Below, in pieces: positions 1 through 10,507 of a DNA stretch of 64,000 nucleotides. The notes beneath the pieces are model-generated. The model saw only the letters and a program-made list of their open reading frames with translations, did not search any database and had not been told where the DNA came from. Both the position numbers and the translations under genes were made by a program. Position 1 is the stretch's first letter. Each line of letters opens with the position of its first letter. Origin of the DNA: Fremontodendron californicum (taxonomy: Eukaryota > Streptophyta > Magnoliopsida > Malvales > Malvaceae); NCBI GenBank assembly GCA_030761205.1, contig JAULJL010000027.1, positions 7,817,001-7,881,000 on the forward strand, in the 5' to 3' direction.

Positions 1-2290
1 CAAAGTCTCAAGATCATGAGTAAAAAAATACAAATTGTTATCTTTATGCATAATACTCGCAATCAAACAATCATACATATGAGAATCATTTAAGCACAAA
101 AAAAAATTATACATATGAAAAGTATAAGCTCACTTATGAAATAGACATGAAAATCAATTGAGCAGTTAAGAAGAAAACCATCATACCAATTGTTAGTACC
201 AACACTATACCAATTATTAATATTTTAATACTAATTGTTAACACAAAAAGATAAAAATATAGCAATATGACCAATTCAAATATATGCAAGCATGTAAGCG
301 CAAGGTGTGATACTAATTGTTGTTAAAAGAGATTGTTTAACTCAAAAATTCATACAAGACAAATTTTTCAAGCATACATGACATAAAGAGATACCAAGTG
401 TCATTCAACTCATGTATGTTATCAAACTTAATACCAATAGATATGAGCTTGTATAACATAGGATTAGCATTTACCTCCATTCTTACCAAGCTTTGTTGAT
501 ATGCTCATTTGACTTTGAATCCTTCATACCAAATGTTTGAGCAAGTCCTTGATGTACTAGGCTTGATTTTGATGAAGATGTCATGCTTTGTTTGCTTGTG
601 TTTGAAATGCAAGTGTAAGTCTCCAAAAAGGAATGTAAGCTTTAACACCATTTGACCTTGCATAGACTTAGAAAAATTCTTGGCAAATATATTTATTAGT
701 AGCACCAAGATATCAAATGTTATGAAAATATATTCATTAATCTCAAATGATACCAATTTTAAGAAATAATATTCAATGAAAACCTATTAAGCATTCAACT
801 TAAAAAAAAAAAAAAAAAATTAAGCATATAAGGGCAAACTAAAACAATAATCATATAAGCATATATTTTGACTAAAGTAATAGATGAACCAACAATATGT
901 GTATTTCATTTAAAATCAAGGAGTTCATTAATTACAAGCATAAGTTATAAATTTAATCTTGAATTACCAATAAAGCACAAAGAGACAAGATATATCAAGA
1001 TTCTTACCATAATCATGCATTTGATTTGTAAAAATATTCATCAAGAGTGAATTCATACATATAAGCACAGGATGATTCAAGAAATAATGTCAATCATGAT
1101 TGGGAAATTATAAAATTGAAGCATTTAGAGCAAGATCCCATTACAAATTAAGAAAACAACATTTTTGGCCCAAAACTGGCCTAGGGGATCGATCCTCTTT
1201 GAATGAAGAATCGATCATTCCCCTGTTTTCCAGCAATTTTTGTAATTTTTTTAATTTTTGATACCAATTAAAGATGTGTGATGTTTTTAAGCAAAAGTAA
1301 GACTTGTAACATATTAAAAACATCATTTGAGACTTGTAAGAACATGAAGTTTGGATCAAAAACAACTTTTGAAAAGATTTTACAAATAAGTCATCATGCA
1401 ACCTTAAAGCATTGAACATGAGATTTTTTATTCAAAAGACACATACACAACTTCATAAGCATATCCAATGTTCATGAAACTTGTTCAAGCAATAAAAACA
1501 TGTTCATATGAACACAATTTCATAAGTAAACTCTATAATCCTGATATAAGCAAAATAACCATATAGCATTCAAGAGGTATAAAGTTTGTTAAAACATGTT
1601 CATGACACCAAACTCACTCAAGATAGTTTATAATACACAACATGATAGAATAGATCAATCAAAGCTTAACATATTCAAGATTTTGATTTTTGGTACCTTA
1701 AAATCCCATTTTTGCTTGGAAAAATCCCTTGAAAAATGGTCAAAAGTTGTTAATCTCATTTTTAACTAACTTGAACCTTTCCAACAAGTTTCAAATGATA
1801 AAACAAAATTGTTCAAATGATCATTTGACCTTAAAAACAAGAAAATCAAAAAGTCAACTCTTCAAACCCCATATTTCCTTAAAAAGAACTTGAGACAATA
1901 AACTTCTTTGTTTAAGCAAGCTTGAGACAATAAACTCAAGATATTCAAAAGCATTAAGAACTTGCTAAAACAAATTTTCACATTTAAAGATTTTATTTTT
2001 GCAAAAATGATTTTCAATGTAAAACTTGAAATCTCAAAATTATTAAGCTTTGTATGCTCCCCCTAAAGATGTGCATAAATACAACTTAATCATTCAAGCA
2101 TACAAAATAATTTTTCAAAGCATGATACCTTCAAAATCAAACATTTGTGCATAAAGTCATGTTTAAGCTCATGCTCCAATAACAATATCTCAAAAAATTA
2201 AGCATAACATGAATTTCACCAATCAAAGAAATATAAACATAAAGCACTAAAGTAATTAACCAAACATAGGCAACCAATTTTCTCATCCAA
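1..2290. other. AT-rich spacer, probably part of a non-autonomous Copia element
   Basis: No convincing gene is visible. The stretch is AT-rich, with recurring words such as AAGCATA and CAAGCAT, and all reading frames are short. It lies directly downstream (minus strand) of the Copia gag remnant, where protease, integrase and reverse transcriptase should be but are not recognisable. The motif GGGATCGATCC at about 1186-1196, with a second ATCGAT near 1210, recurs many times in the solo LTR at 48480-49650. This hints that both belong to related elements, but that is inference. Confidence 0.35.
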
Positions 2291-3665
2291 AACGATTTAG
2301 GTTTAGAGGTTACTCATATCCGATTTTGTGTCTAGAGCATCCAATCAAAACACTTTGTTCCTCCTTGCCCTAACACACCTACAAAAGACAATCATTTGAA
2401 TTTTGGTACCCAAATTGCTTTAGGTCTTTGCAAGTTAGTCACCAAATCTTTTATTCCTTTTGGAACCCATACTTGCCTAAATCTATATGGAAATTTTTTC
2501 TTAATAGGACAAGTAGGTGTAGTATGACCATGATAATCATAATAAGCACATTTGGTCATATTAGAGTGTAAAGATTTTTCAAAAACTAATTGTTTTTCAA
2601 TTTTTAAGTTTTCAAGTTTCATTATCAAATCAAAATTCTCGTTTTGCAAAATCTCATTTCTCTTTTGGCAAGAGTCAAAATTCATTTTCAAAGTCTCATT
2701 TTGCCTTTCCAAATCATACTTTGTTTTTACAAAAATTCATTTTCAACTTTTACTTTAGAAATCATCTTCTTGTATTTTAAATTCATTTTTTCAAATTCTA
2801 TGGCTAACTCATCAAATGCATCTTGCAATTCATCAAATGTATAGAAATTGGAATCACAAGAGTTAGAGGTTAAATTGGGCTCTTCAAGAGCCATAAAGCA
2901 TAGGTTGTGCATTTCATCATCATTTGAGTTATAATCATCATCCGAAGTGTCACTTCCACTCCATGTGTCTATCACTGCTTTCTTCTTGGCCTTTTGATTC
3001 TTACATAAAGGACAATCATACTTGACATGGCCCGGTTTCTTGCACACATAGCACACAACTTGATATACCTTGCCATTTTGAGATCTTGTGCCCTTTTTCA
3101 TCTTGATGAACTTCTTGAACCTTTTGGCAAACATGGCCATCTCTTTATTTTCACCATCTTCTTCATCATCATCATTCTCTCTATCTTTGATGGTTGATTT
3201 TAAGGCAACACTATCCTTTTTTGGTTGCTCTTGTCCATACTTCGTCTTCATTTCATAAGTGAGGAGAGAACCAATAAGTTCATCCAAGAAGAGAAAGTTG
3301 AGATCCTTGGATTTTTCAATAGCGATCACCTTAGCTTCCCAAGATTTTGGGAGACTATTCAATAATTTCTTGACCATCTCCTTGTTTGGATATGTCTTCC
3401 CTAGGACCTTCAACCCATTAATGATATCCGTAAACCTATCAGACATATCCTTGATTCTTTCATCGGATTTCATCTTGAAAAGCTCATAGTCAAGTATGAG
3501 CAAGCCAATCTTTGATTCCTTGACTTGACTTGTTCCTTCATAAGTGTTGGCCAATTTATCCTATACTTGTTTGACATAATCACAAAGGGATACTCTATTG
3601 TACTCATGGACCCAAGGCACAAAAGAGAGTGTGCATAGCCAAATGTCACCTTCCCAGCATCCAAA
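2290..3665 (-). pseudogene. Ty1/copia gag remnant (UBN2-type gag with CCHC zinc knuckle)
   Basis: Degenerate minus-strand gag of a Copia retrotransposon. The longest open part (3554-2727) contains the typical gag core with EGTSQVKESK and YELFKM, a lysine/glutamate-rich linker, and a zinc knuckle CYVCKKPGHVKYDC near 3050. A second frame (2712-2392) continues with the coiled segment, a knuckle-like CAYYDYHGHTTPTC, and the repeated VWVPKG / IWVPK words usual just before the protease in these elements. A stop interrupts the frame just before the core near 3560, and a frameshift lies near 2720. About the first 80-90 gag residues are missing: the remnant begins abruptly at about 3665 where LINE sequence starts. 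Beyond 2390 only a degenerate protease start is visible. This is non-functional mobile-element debris. Confidence 0.8.
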
Positions 3666-5310
3666 CTTCTAGATTGTAGTATTCTTTAAAACTGATAAAG
3701 CATATATTCTCGGAAACTTCTCTTTGAGTATCTCCCCGTTTAGCTACCTATCTTCCCAAAAAAGAATGAATTCACCGTTCCCCTACAACAAACCTATGTT
3801 TTTTTCAAAACAAGTATTAAATTCCCCCCTCCCTAAGTGGTTCAGTGATACCTTTCCAAATCGTAGATGGAATAGTACGTGTATGATTTCTTGGGAGAAG
3901 ATCGCTAACATCCATACTATACTTAGCACATAACACCCTTTTTCCAGTTGCTACCTTGTTCCTCAGAGAATCGAAAAATCCAATTGTTAAGTAAAGCTCT
4001 GTTTTAAACTTCTACCGTTATTATGCCCAACCCTCAACTACCAACACTCCGACATATTGTGGACCAACTAATTGAGTGCAATTTATGCATGTCATTATTT
4101 CCATCCTAAAAAAAATCTCGCTGAATCTTCTCAATCCTTTTAACAATAGCTATCGATGCTTTAAACAAAGACATGAAATACAAAGGCACACTGGACATTA
4201 CCGACTTAATCAGAGTTAATCTCACTCTAGTGGATAAGTAGCTCTTCTTCCAATGACCCAGTCTGGTCTCTATTTTTTTTATAACTGGCTCCCACATAGT
4301 AGTATTCTTGGTATCAAAACCCAGCTGCATCCCTAAATACTTTAGTGGCCATTCCACGATTCTACAAGCCAACATATCCCCCAATCTATTAAATCCTCGT
4401 AATCCACATTAATGCCCGCCATACAAATTTTTGTAAAATTTATTGCAAGGCCCGACATAAGCTTAAAGTACCTAAGCGTGCGCTTTACATTTCTCAATGA
4501 TGTTCCAACTGCCTCGCAAAAAATTATCGTGTCATCAGCAAACTGTAGATGAGTAATTTCAATGCCTCGACATCCAATCACTGGTCCTCTAAATAAATTC
4601 GACTCATTTGCCTTCCGCAATAACACACTAAGACTCTCAGCCACAATGTTAAAAAGGAATGGAGACAAAGGGCATCCTTGATGTAGTCCCCTCTTCATAT
4701 CAAATGAGCTATCAGAGAACCATTAACCAGCACAGATAGTGGTACCCATTAAATGCAACCCTTAATCCATCTCCTTCATTTTTCTCCAAACCCCATCCTG
4801 CCCATTATGTAATCTAAGAAATCCCACTACACACAGTCATATGCTTTTGCGAAATCTAGTTGTAGCACACATAATCTCTGTTTCTCCTTCCTTGCCCAAT
4901 CAACTATTTTATTAGCAATTAACACGCTATCAAGAATCTGCCGACCACCTATGAAAGTAGACTGTGATTATCCAATAATCTCTGCCATTACTTGTCTCAA
5001 TCTGTTAGCCAAAATTTTTGCAACTATCTTGTACAAACAACCCAGCAAACATATTGGCCGAAAATCAGACACAACTGTTGGAGACTGAACTTTCAGAATT
5101 AAAGCAATGAATGACGCTTTTACACATCTGGCCATTACACCAGTCCTCCAAAACTCATAAACATAATTAAGAATGTCCCCCTTCAGAATTTCCCACTTCT
5201 GTTTGATAAATCCCATATTGAAACCATCTGGCCCGGGTGCCTTTGAGCTACCACAATCTAACACCGCCGATCACACTTCTTCCGTTGTCACACCATTCTC
5301 CAGATACCTT
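3666..5310 (-). mobile_element. LINE-A, 3' half (reverse transcriptase and zf-RVT region), decayed
   Basis: Minus-strand L1-type LINE fragment. Recognisable reverse transcriptase blocks are SSKAPGPDGFNMGFIK (about 5250), FRPICLLGCLYKIVAKILANRL (about 5050), HQGCPLSPFLFN (about 4680) and the catalytic FADDTIIF (about 4540). The post-RT region (4384-4106) ends in the LFKAS/IQRDFFW-type segment. A final stretch reading FWEDRWLNGEILKEKFPRI can be followed in a shifted frame to about 3670. Several frameshifts and stops make it inactive. The 5' half of the same copy lies at 14476-15141; the gypsy element separates the two. There is no poly(A) at the low-coordinate end, so the LINE was truncated there against the Copia remnant. 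Confidence 0.88.
5306..5310. repeat. Target-site duplication ACCTT (left)
   Basis: The 5 bp immediately before the left LTR are ACCTT. The same 5 bp follow the right LTR at 14476-14480. This is the 5-bp duplication expected of integrase-mediated Ty3/gypsy insertion, and it fixes the element ends. Confidence 0.95.
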
Positions 5311-6803
5311 TGATAACTCGTATAATTATATAGTTTTTAGTTATGTTTTATTATTGTTTTGTGTCAAATACGAGTTATTATTGTTTAGTCTAATTGTGTT
5401 TATGATCTTTTATATTTTTGAGTAATTTGGTGTTTTTCACAAGTTTCTTTGAATGATTTCAGATTACTAGAATTAAGGGCAAATCCAGTTCAGTTCCAGT
5501 TCCGACACCTTTTGCCATATCAGCTATATCTCGAGTTTCACTGAAGCAATAAGGCTGAACTTTGTATCCCTGCAAAGCTAAGAGGCATATCTATCTTTTT
5601 CATGTTTTACACTTCTTGAAACGGAGTCGTTTTCCCTAGCTAAATCGACCATCAAGTTGGCTGATGTGCAATGACGTCTGTTCTGCACCGTTTTGGTATT
5701 TTGACCATATCTTCCTATCCACGTGCGCAAATGATCTGATTCCAACGGCTATGGATCCGTAACTGATAGGGGTATATTTTTCTAGAAGACCATTTTATCA
5801 GATCGAGCCTCCAACATTGACAAAATCGACCATCAAGCTGGCTGATCAGAATTGTCATACAATATGACGAAAATTGTTAGAAAAATGCACCCACCTATTA
5901 TACCTACCTTTGAAATTTGTAAAGCTTGTCTCTTGTCATTTAGCCCTCCAAAATGTGTATAAATAGAGGGCCTTGGATGAGTATTGGGAGACATTATACA
6001 TTGGTAGGATATTAGCCTTTGTAGTAAAATTCTCTAAGTTTTCTTCTTCTTTCCTTTCTCTAGTTTTCTTTTTTTTATTTACTTATGCTTCTTACATTTC
6101 TTTTCATTTTATTCATATCTAGTATGTGTTGCTAATCATATTGTTGAGGTGATGAGGTGAAGCTCTTGGTAAATGCTAAGGTTAGTCTCTTAAACATGAG
6201 CTAAAATGAATCATCATTTATAAACACTAGTATAGATAATATTTTCTTTTGGTTTAAAATCATACTTGCAAAGTAGAGATCTTGATTCATTATTGACAAT
6301 GAAAATGGCACAGTAAATGCTTGGTTTCATAACCTTGATTTGTTGTAGACATATACCTTGGCATAAGGAATGCTTGGACTCTTTTTATGAGTTTTGAGGA
6401 CACCAAATGAACATAATATCATATGCTATGGACGTTGGACTGAATTGCTAAACCTTCCGATTGGAACCTCCCTTATGTGTGGATTTCAATTGTGTAATAA
6501 AACAAGATTAATCTTAGCATAACACCAAGAGTGGATTCTCTAACCTCAACATCCTTTCTTATTGTTTTTTTTATATCTTGTTTAATTGTTTTTATGTTAT
6601 TTTGTTTATTTTGTTCTCTAATATTTTGTTTATCTTATTTTGTTGTTGATTCCCTAATATCTTGTTTACTTTCTTTGTCTTATATATTTATAAACTTATA
6701 CTTATTAATACGCTTCCCTGTGGTTCGACCTCGGACACCCGAGAATTTATTACTTGAACATAACCTGCACTTGGGTTTACAACTCTTAATTGAGTTTCCA
6801 TCA
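5311..6803 (+). repeat. 5' LTR (1493 bp)
   Basis: Starts TGATAACTCG and ends TTTCCATCA, i.e. TG...CA ends. It is repeated base for base at 12983-14475 except at offsets 266 and 405. It contains a TATAAATA box at 5958-5965. The hydrophobic open frame at 6531-6854 is a chance ORF inside the LTR. Confidence 0.97.
5958..5965 (+). promoter_or_regulatory. LTR TATA box
   Basis: TATAAATA in an otherwise non-coding part of the LTR, about 650 bp from its start; the identical site is at 13630-13637 in the 3' LTR. It is the likely pol II promoter of the element. Transcription should start some 30 bp downstream, near 5990. Confidence 0.7.
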
Positions 6804-6809
6804 AGTTTT

Positions 6810-6827
6810 TGGCGCCGTTGCCGGGGA
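6810..6827 (+). other. Primer-binding site for tRNA-Asp
   Basis: TGGCGCCGTTGCCGGGGA, 6 bp after the end of the 5' LTR. It is complementary to the 3' end (CCA included) of plant tRNA-Asp(GUC), a primer used by many Athila-like gypsy elements. Confidence 0.9.
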
Positions 6828-7046
6828 AGCAATACTAAGTATATAAGTTTATAAGTATATTTATTTTTTTTGGCTGGTTATACCGCCTAATTTGTTTATA
6901 TTTATTTTTATTGGCTGGTTATACCGCCTAATTTTGTATATTAACTTTGTTTTATGCTTGTTTGGCGACGTGATTTTAGATCTCGTCGTTTAGTTAGATT
7001 TTATTGTGAAACTTTTTCAGGTAATCTTTCTAATACAACTCCTACC

Positions 7047-9608
7047 ATGGCTGACAATGAAAGTGTTCATGCTGAAGATGAGAACAGACAAGTACGCACC
7101 ATGCGTGACTACTTGCAACCAACTCGAAGCTCATCACCCTCTTGTTTTATTTTTCCTCTCAATGCAAACAACTCCCGTTTTAAACCAGGTATGATAGCTT
7201 TGCTTCCAAATTTCCATGGGTTAGAATCGGAAAGTGCTTACTCATTTCTAAAAGACTTCGAAGATATATGTGTCACCTTTAATGACCAACAATGTACAAA
7301 TGAAATTGTCAAGCTAAAATTATTTCCTTTTTCTTTAAAAGATAAAGCAAAAATTTGGCTTCATAATTTAAAACCAAGGTCAATTGGCACATGGCAAGAA
7401 TTACAAACTGAGTTTCTAAAGAAATTTTTCCCAGCACATAAAACTACTGCTTTGAAAAGACAGATTCAAAATTTCAATCAAAATCAAAATGAAGCATTTT
7501 TTCAGTGCTGGGATCGTTTTAAAGATTTGTTAAGTTCTTGTCCACATCATGGTTTTGAAAAATGGCGTCTTATTAGTTTCTTTTATGAAAGTTTAACTCC
7601 CGAAACTAAACAATTTGTTGAAACAATGTGTAACGGTGAGTTTCTAGAAAAAGAACCTGAAGAAGCCTTTGACTACCTAGACCATTTGGCAGATAACTCT
7701 CAAGCCTGGCACACGGATAATTCCTCTGAAAGTTCCAATAGATCTAATCTTGTTTCTAACAGAGGTAAATATCATTTTAGTCAAGAAGATGAGATAAAAG
7801 CTAAAGTAGCTAATTTGGCTAGAAAGATTGAAGCCATGGAACTTAGAGAAGTAAAAGAAGTCAAAACGGTTAAAAATGAAGAAAGTTGTGGAATTTGTGA
7901 AATCATGGGACACCCCACTTCTGAATGTCCAAACATTCCCATTCTTAAAGAAGCGTTGCATAATCAAGTAAATTCCATAAACACATTTAAAAAACCTTTT
8001 CCTTCTCCTTACTCTGAAACGTATAACCCTGAATGGAGAAATCATCCCAACTTCAGTTGGCGGAATAATAATCATGTTCAGGTACCACAATCTCAAAAGC
8101 CGGGCAACACTTTTTCCTATCAACCTTCACGTGTACAAACCTTGGAAGAGACATTGCAAGCATTCATGCAAACACAAGCAAATGTGAATAGCCGGACTTC
8201 ACAGGACATCAATGAGATCAAAAACACCTTGTCCACATTGACAGCTTCATTACGCACTCAAGAAAAAGGTAAGTTTCCTGCTCAACCTCAGCCTAACCCT
8301 TCTACTCAATGTCTTGTTTCTTGCTCCAATGAAACTCAACAGGAAAATGCCAGTTCTATCACAACTCTTCGAAGTGGAAAGGAAATTGACAAAAAGATTC
8401 CATCAAAAGACCAAGATCCTCCTTCCCCTCCGAAAAGTAATGGTAAGGATGATGGTAAGTCTGAACTTCTTGAAAATTTGGACAAAGAAAAAGGTATGCA
8501 TCCTGCTCCTTTTCCTCAAAGGTTGCAAACAATAAAGAATTTGAATCAAAATGCAGAAATTTATGAACTTTTCAAACAAGTTAAGATTAACATTCCTTTA
8601 TTGGATGCAATCAAACAAGTTCCATCTTATGCTAAATTTTTGAAGGACATGTGCACAGTTAAAAGGAAACATAATGTACAAAAGAAAGCATTTTTGACGG
8701 AAAGTGTGAGCTCAATCATTCAGCACCTTACTCCACCAAAATTCAAAGATCCTGGATGTCCAACAATCTCATGCATCATTGGAAACACTAGAATAGAACG
8801 TGCATTGCTTGATCTTGGTGCTAGTGTTAATCTTTTGCCTTTTTCTGTTTATCAACAGTTAGGTTTAGGTGAACTCAAGGAAACACCTGTTACACTTCAA
8901 CTAGCTGATCGTTCTGTAAAAATTCCTCGAGGGATAGTTGAAGATGTTTTGGTTCAAATTGATAATTTTTACTTCCCTGTTGATTTTATTGTTTTGGACA
9001 CACATCCTGTTTCAAATCCAAATGTTCAAATTCCTGTTATATTAGGCCGTCCATTTCTTGCAACTTCTAATGCTCTGATAAATTGCAGGAATGGTATGTT
9101 GAACATTTCTTTTGGAAATATGACTTTAGAATTAAATGTGTTCAACACTTGCAAGCAACCTGGTGATGATTCAGAAGTACATGAAGTGGATTTCATTGAA
9201 GAACTTGTTCATGAACATAACACCACTACCACATTCCATGATCCTTTAGAAGCTTATTTAATTGAATGTGAGTTTGATAATGCTTCAGAAATTTCACACA
9301 CTGATTCTTTGTTAAATTGTTTTCAGGTTAAGCATTGTTGGAAACAAAAACTTGAGGAACTCAGAAATGATGCATATGAGAATTCTAAAATTCATAAAGA
9401 AAGAACTAAAGCCTTTCATGACAAGTTAATTTCAAGAAAAACATTTGATGTTGGGCAAAAAGTTCTACTTTATAATTCTAGACTTCACATATTTCCTGGT
9501 AAGTTGAGATCAAGATGGACTGGCCCATCTGTGGTTAAGCATGTGTATCATTATGGAGCAGTTGACATTGAGAATCCTCAAAATGGTAACGTATTCAAGG
9601 ATGGATGA
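7047..9608 (+). CDS. Gag-protease fused to integrase C-terminus (internally deleted gypsy polyprotein)
   Basis: Open frame of 853 aa from the ATG at 7047 (good context, ACCATGG; the frame is open further upstream). A retrotransposon gag domain lies at about residues 50-220, with LKLFPFSLKDKAKIWL and TWQELQTEFLKKFFP. A CCHC knuckle follows at C281, C284, H289, C294, then a low-complexity linker. An aspartic protease has its active-site motif LLDLGAS at about 587-593 (D589; DLGA instead of DSGA/DTGA is common in this lineage) and ILGRPFLATSNA near 675. At about residue 760 the frame passes directly into the integrase C-terminus (LEELRNDAYENS, GQKVLLYNSRL, GKLRSRWTGP). Reverse transcriptase, RNase H, the integrase zinc finger and the DDE core are missing, without breaking the frame. 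The stop overlaps the start of the next ORF by 8 bp. Confidence 0.92.
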   Translation: MADNESVHAEDENRQVRTMRDYLQPTRSSSPSCFIFPLNANNSRFKPGMIALLPNFHGLESESAYSFLKDFEDICVTFNDQQCTNEIVKLKLFPFSLKDKAKIWLHNLKPRSIGTWQELQTEFLKKFFPAHKTTALKRQIQNFNQNQNEAFFQCWDRFKDLLSSCPHHGFEKWRLISFFYESLTPETKQFVETMCNGEFLEKEPEEAFDYLDHLADNSQAWHTDNSSESSNRSNLVSNRGKYHFSQEDEIKAKVANLARKIEAMELREVKEVKTVKNEESCGICEIMGHPTSECPNIPILKEALHNQVNSINTFKKPFPSPYSETYNPEWRNHPNFSWRNNNHVQVPQSQKPGNTFSYQPSRVQTLEETLQAFMQTQANVNSRTSQDINEIKNTLSTLTASLRTQEKGKFPAQPQPNPSTQCLVSCSNETQQENASSITTLRSGKEIDKKIPSKDQDPPSPPKSNGKDDGKSELLENLDKEKGMHPAPFPQRLQTIKNLNQNAEIYELFKQVKINIPLLDAIKQVPSYAKFLKDMCTVKRKHNVQKKAFLTESVSSIIQHLTPPKFKDPGCPTISCIIGNTRIERALLDLGASVNLLPFSVYQQLGLGELKETPVTLQLADRSVKIPRGIVEDVLVQIDNFYFPVDFIVLDTHPVSNPNVQIPVILGRPFLATSNALINCRNGMLNISFGNMTLELNVFNTCKQPGDDSEVHEVDFIEELVHEHNTTTTFHDPLEAYLIECEFDNASEISHTDSLLNCFQVKHCWKQKLEELRNDAYENSKIHKERTKAFHDKLISRKTFDVGQKVLLYNSRLHIFPGKLRSRWTGPSVVKHVYHYGAVDIENPQNGNVFKDG

Positions 9609-10137
9609 TATTCTCAAAAGATTGCAGAAACGATTTCCTCCTTTTCCTCGGAATATTTTACTGAAGCTTTACCAAGTTCGATTTGAAAGATTAAGAATGC
9701 TTATGCACAAAGGGATTCCTGAAGACATACGTTGGATAATTGAAGCCAAGGTACGTGAAGATGAATATCTTCCTGTTTTGCATTTACCAGGTACAGGTAG
9801 AAGCACTTATGCAAAGAAGCGACGAGCAAAGCGCATGAGTTCAAATTGCCACAAGTGTGCACGATGGACGTGTAACGGTAAATGTCGTTCTATTGGGATT
9901 CCGTCCTCTAATCGAGATGATAAAATTGAATTCATTAAGGATGGACTGAGCAAGGAGAATTTGGGTAATATCCAACTTTCTCTTGAGACGCATCCTAGTG
10001 GAGACGTACAAAGAGAAATTCTTGATTTATGGCCGCAATTCCAAAGGGAATGGCAACATCTTGGGAATCTGATGTTAAAAGACCCTGTTTGCCAGCTTGT
10101 AAGAAAACTGGATGGGAAGCATATCCTCGACTCATAG
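9601..10137 (+). CDS. Cargo ORF: basic, cysteine-rich protein resembling plant-virus nucleic-acid-binding proteins
   Basis: A 178-aa ORF from the ATG at 9601, overlapping the polyprotein stop by 8 bp in another frame. It has a helical, basic N-terminus (residues 1-60), then a stretch GRSTYAKKRRAKR (66-78) immediately followed by a zinc-finger-like Cys cluster C83, C86, C91, C95 (CX2C-X4-CX3C), and a C-terminal tail of about 80 residues with no motif I know. A GRSxYAxxRRA-type basic patch next to a Cys cluster is the layout of the nucleic-acid-binding/cysteine-rich proteins of carlaviruses and vitiviruses (Viral_NABP), some of which suppress RNA silencing. That assignment is from motif layout only. 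It is not a normal gypsy protein. The integrase tail is interrupted by exactly this segment: it stops after GNVFK and resumes as FKPFLD just after this ORF's stop. A host zinc-finger origin remains possible. Confidence 0.6.
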   Translation: MDDILKRLQKRFPPFPRNILLKLYQVRFERLRMLMHKGIPEDIRWIIEAKVREDEYLPVLHLPGTGRSTYAKKRRAKRMSSNCHKCARWTCNGKCRSIGIPSSNRDDKIEFIKDGLSKENLGNIQLSLETHPSGDVQREILDLWPQFQREWQHLGNLMLKDPVCQLVRKLDGKHILDS

Positions 10138-10209
10138 AAGGCGTTTAAGCCGTTTCTGGACGTAAAACCAGAGGAAGATGTGAGCCACAATCACAACTAC
10201 AATAAATGA
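10138..10209 (+). pseudogene. Displaced end of the gypsy integrase tail
   Basis: Directly after the cargo ORF's TAG, in the same frame, the DNA reads KAFKPFLDVKPEEDV and reaches TGA at 10207-10209. LKPFLD followed by an acidic run is the usual end of integrase in this lineage and normally follows GNTFKVNGQR. Its separation from GNVFK (near 9600) by about 540 bp shows where the cargo was inserted. Confidence 0.7.
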
Positions 10210-10507
10210 CTTCTCAGCTTTTGGTTTGATTTGCAATAACTTTATTTCAGTTTAATTTACGTGTTGTTCGATTTGTGTAATTATTTTTGTTTTATTTTTT
10301 TTGCATTGGTCTTTTACGGTTGATTTTTCTTCTCTTTTTGATTTTCTTCCTGAAATCACGCAAAAATCTTTTGTAGGTTAACATTTTCTTCTGACAGGAC
10401 AAATACACTTTCGGCGACATTATTACTCTTGTCTGATTCATTACTCAGTCCTCTATATATTACACCATGTACTCATTCTCTTTCAGGCACTCGAAAAAGA
10501 AAAAAAA
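10210..10507 (+). promoter_or_regulatory. Leader of the LOG cargo gene
   Basis: Non-coding, T-rich DNA between the integrase tail and LOG. It holds a TATA-like CTCTATATATTACACC near 10450-10465 and, nearer the gene, a pyrimidine run ending in CTTTCAG at about 10481-10487. The latter could serve as a splice acceptor for a subgenomic RNA, as env-like genes of some plant retroelements are thought to use. A purine run (A and G) touches the ATG. Which element is used cannot be told from sequence. Confidence 0.35.

Noticed and set aside
6531..6854. Hydrophobic 107-aa ORF, repeated at 14203-14505
   Set aside because: It lies entirely in the T-rich part of the LTR and is present in both LTRs only because they are duplicates; no gene signals.
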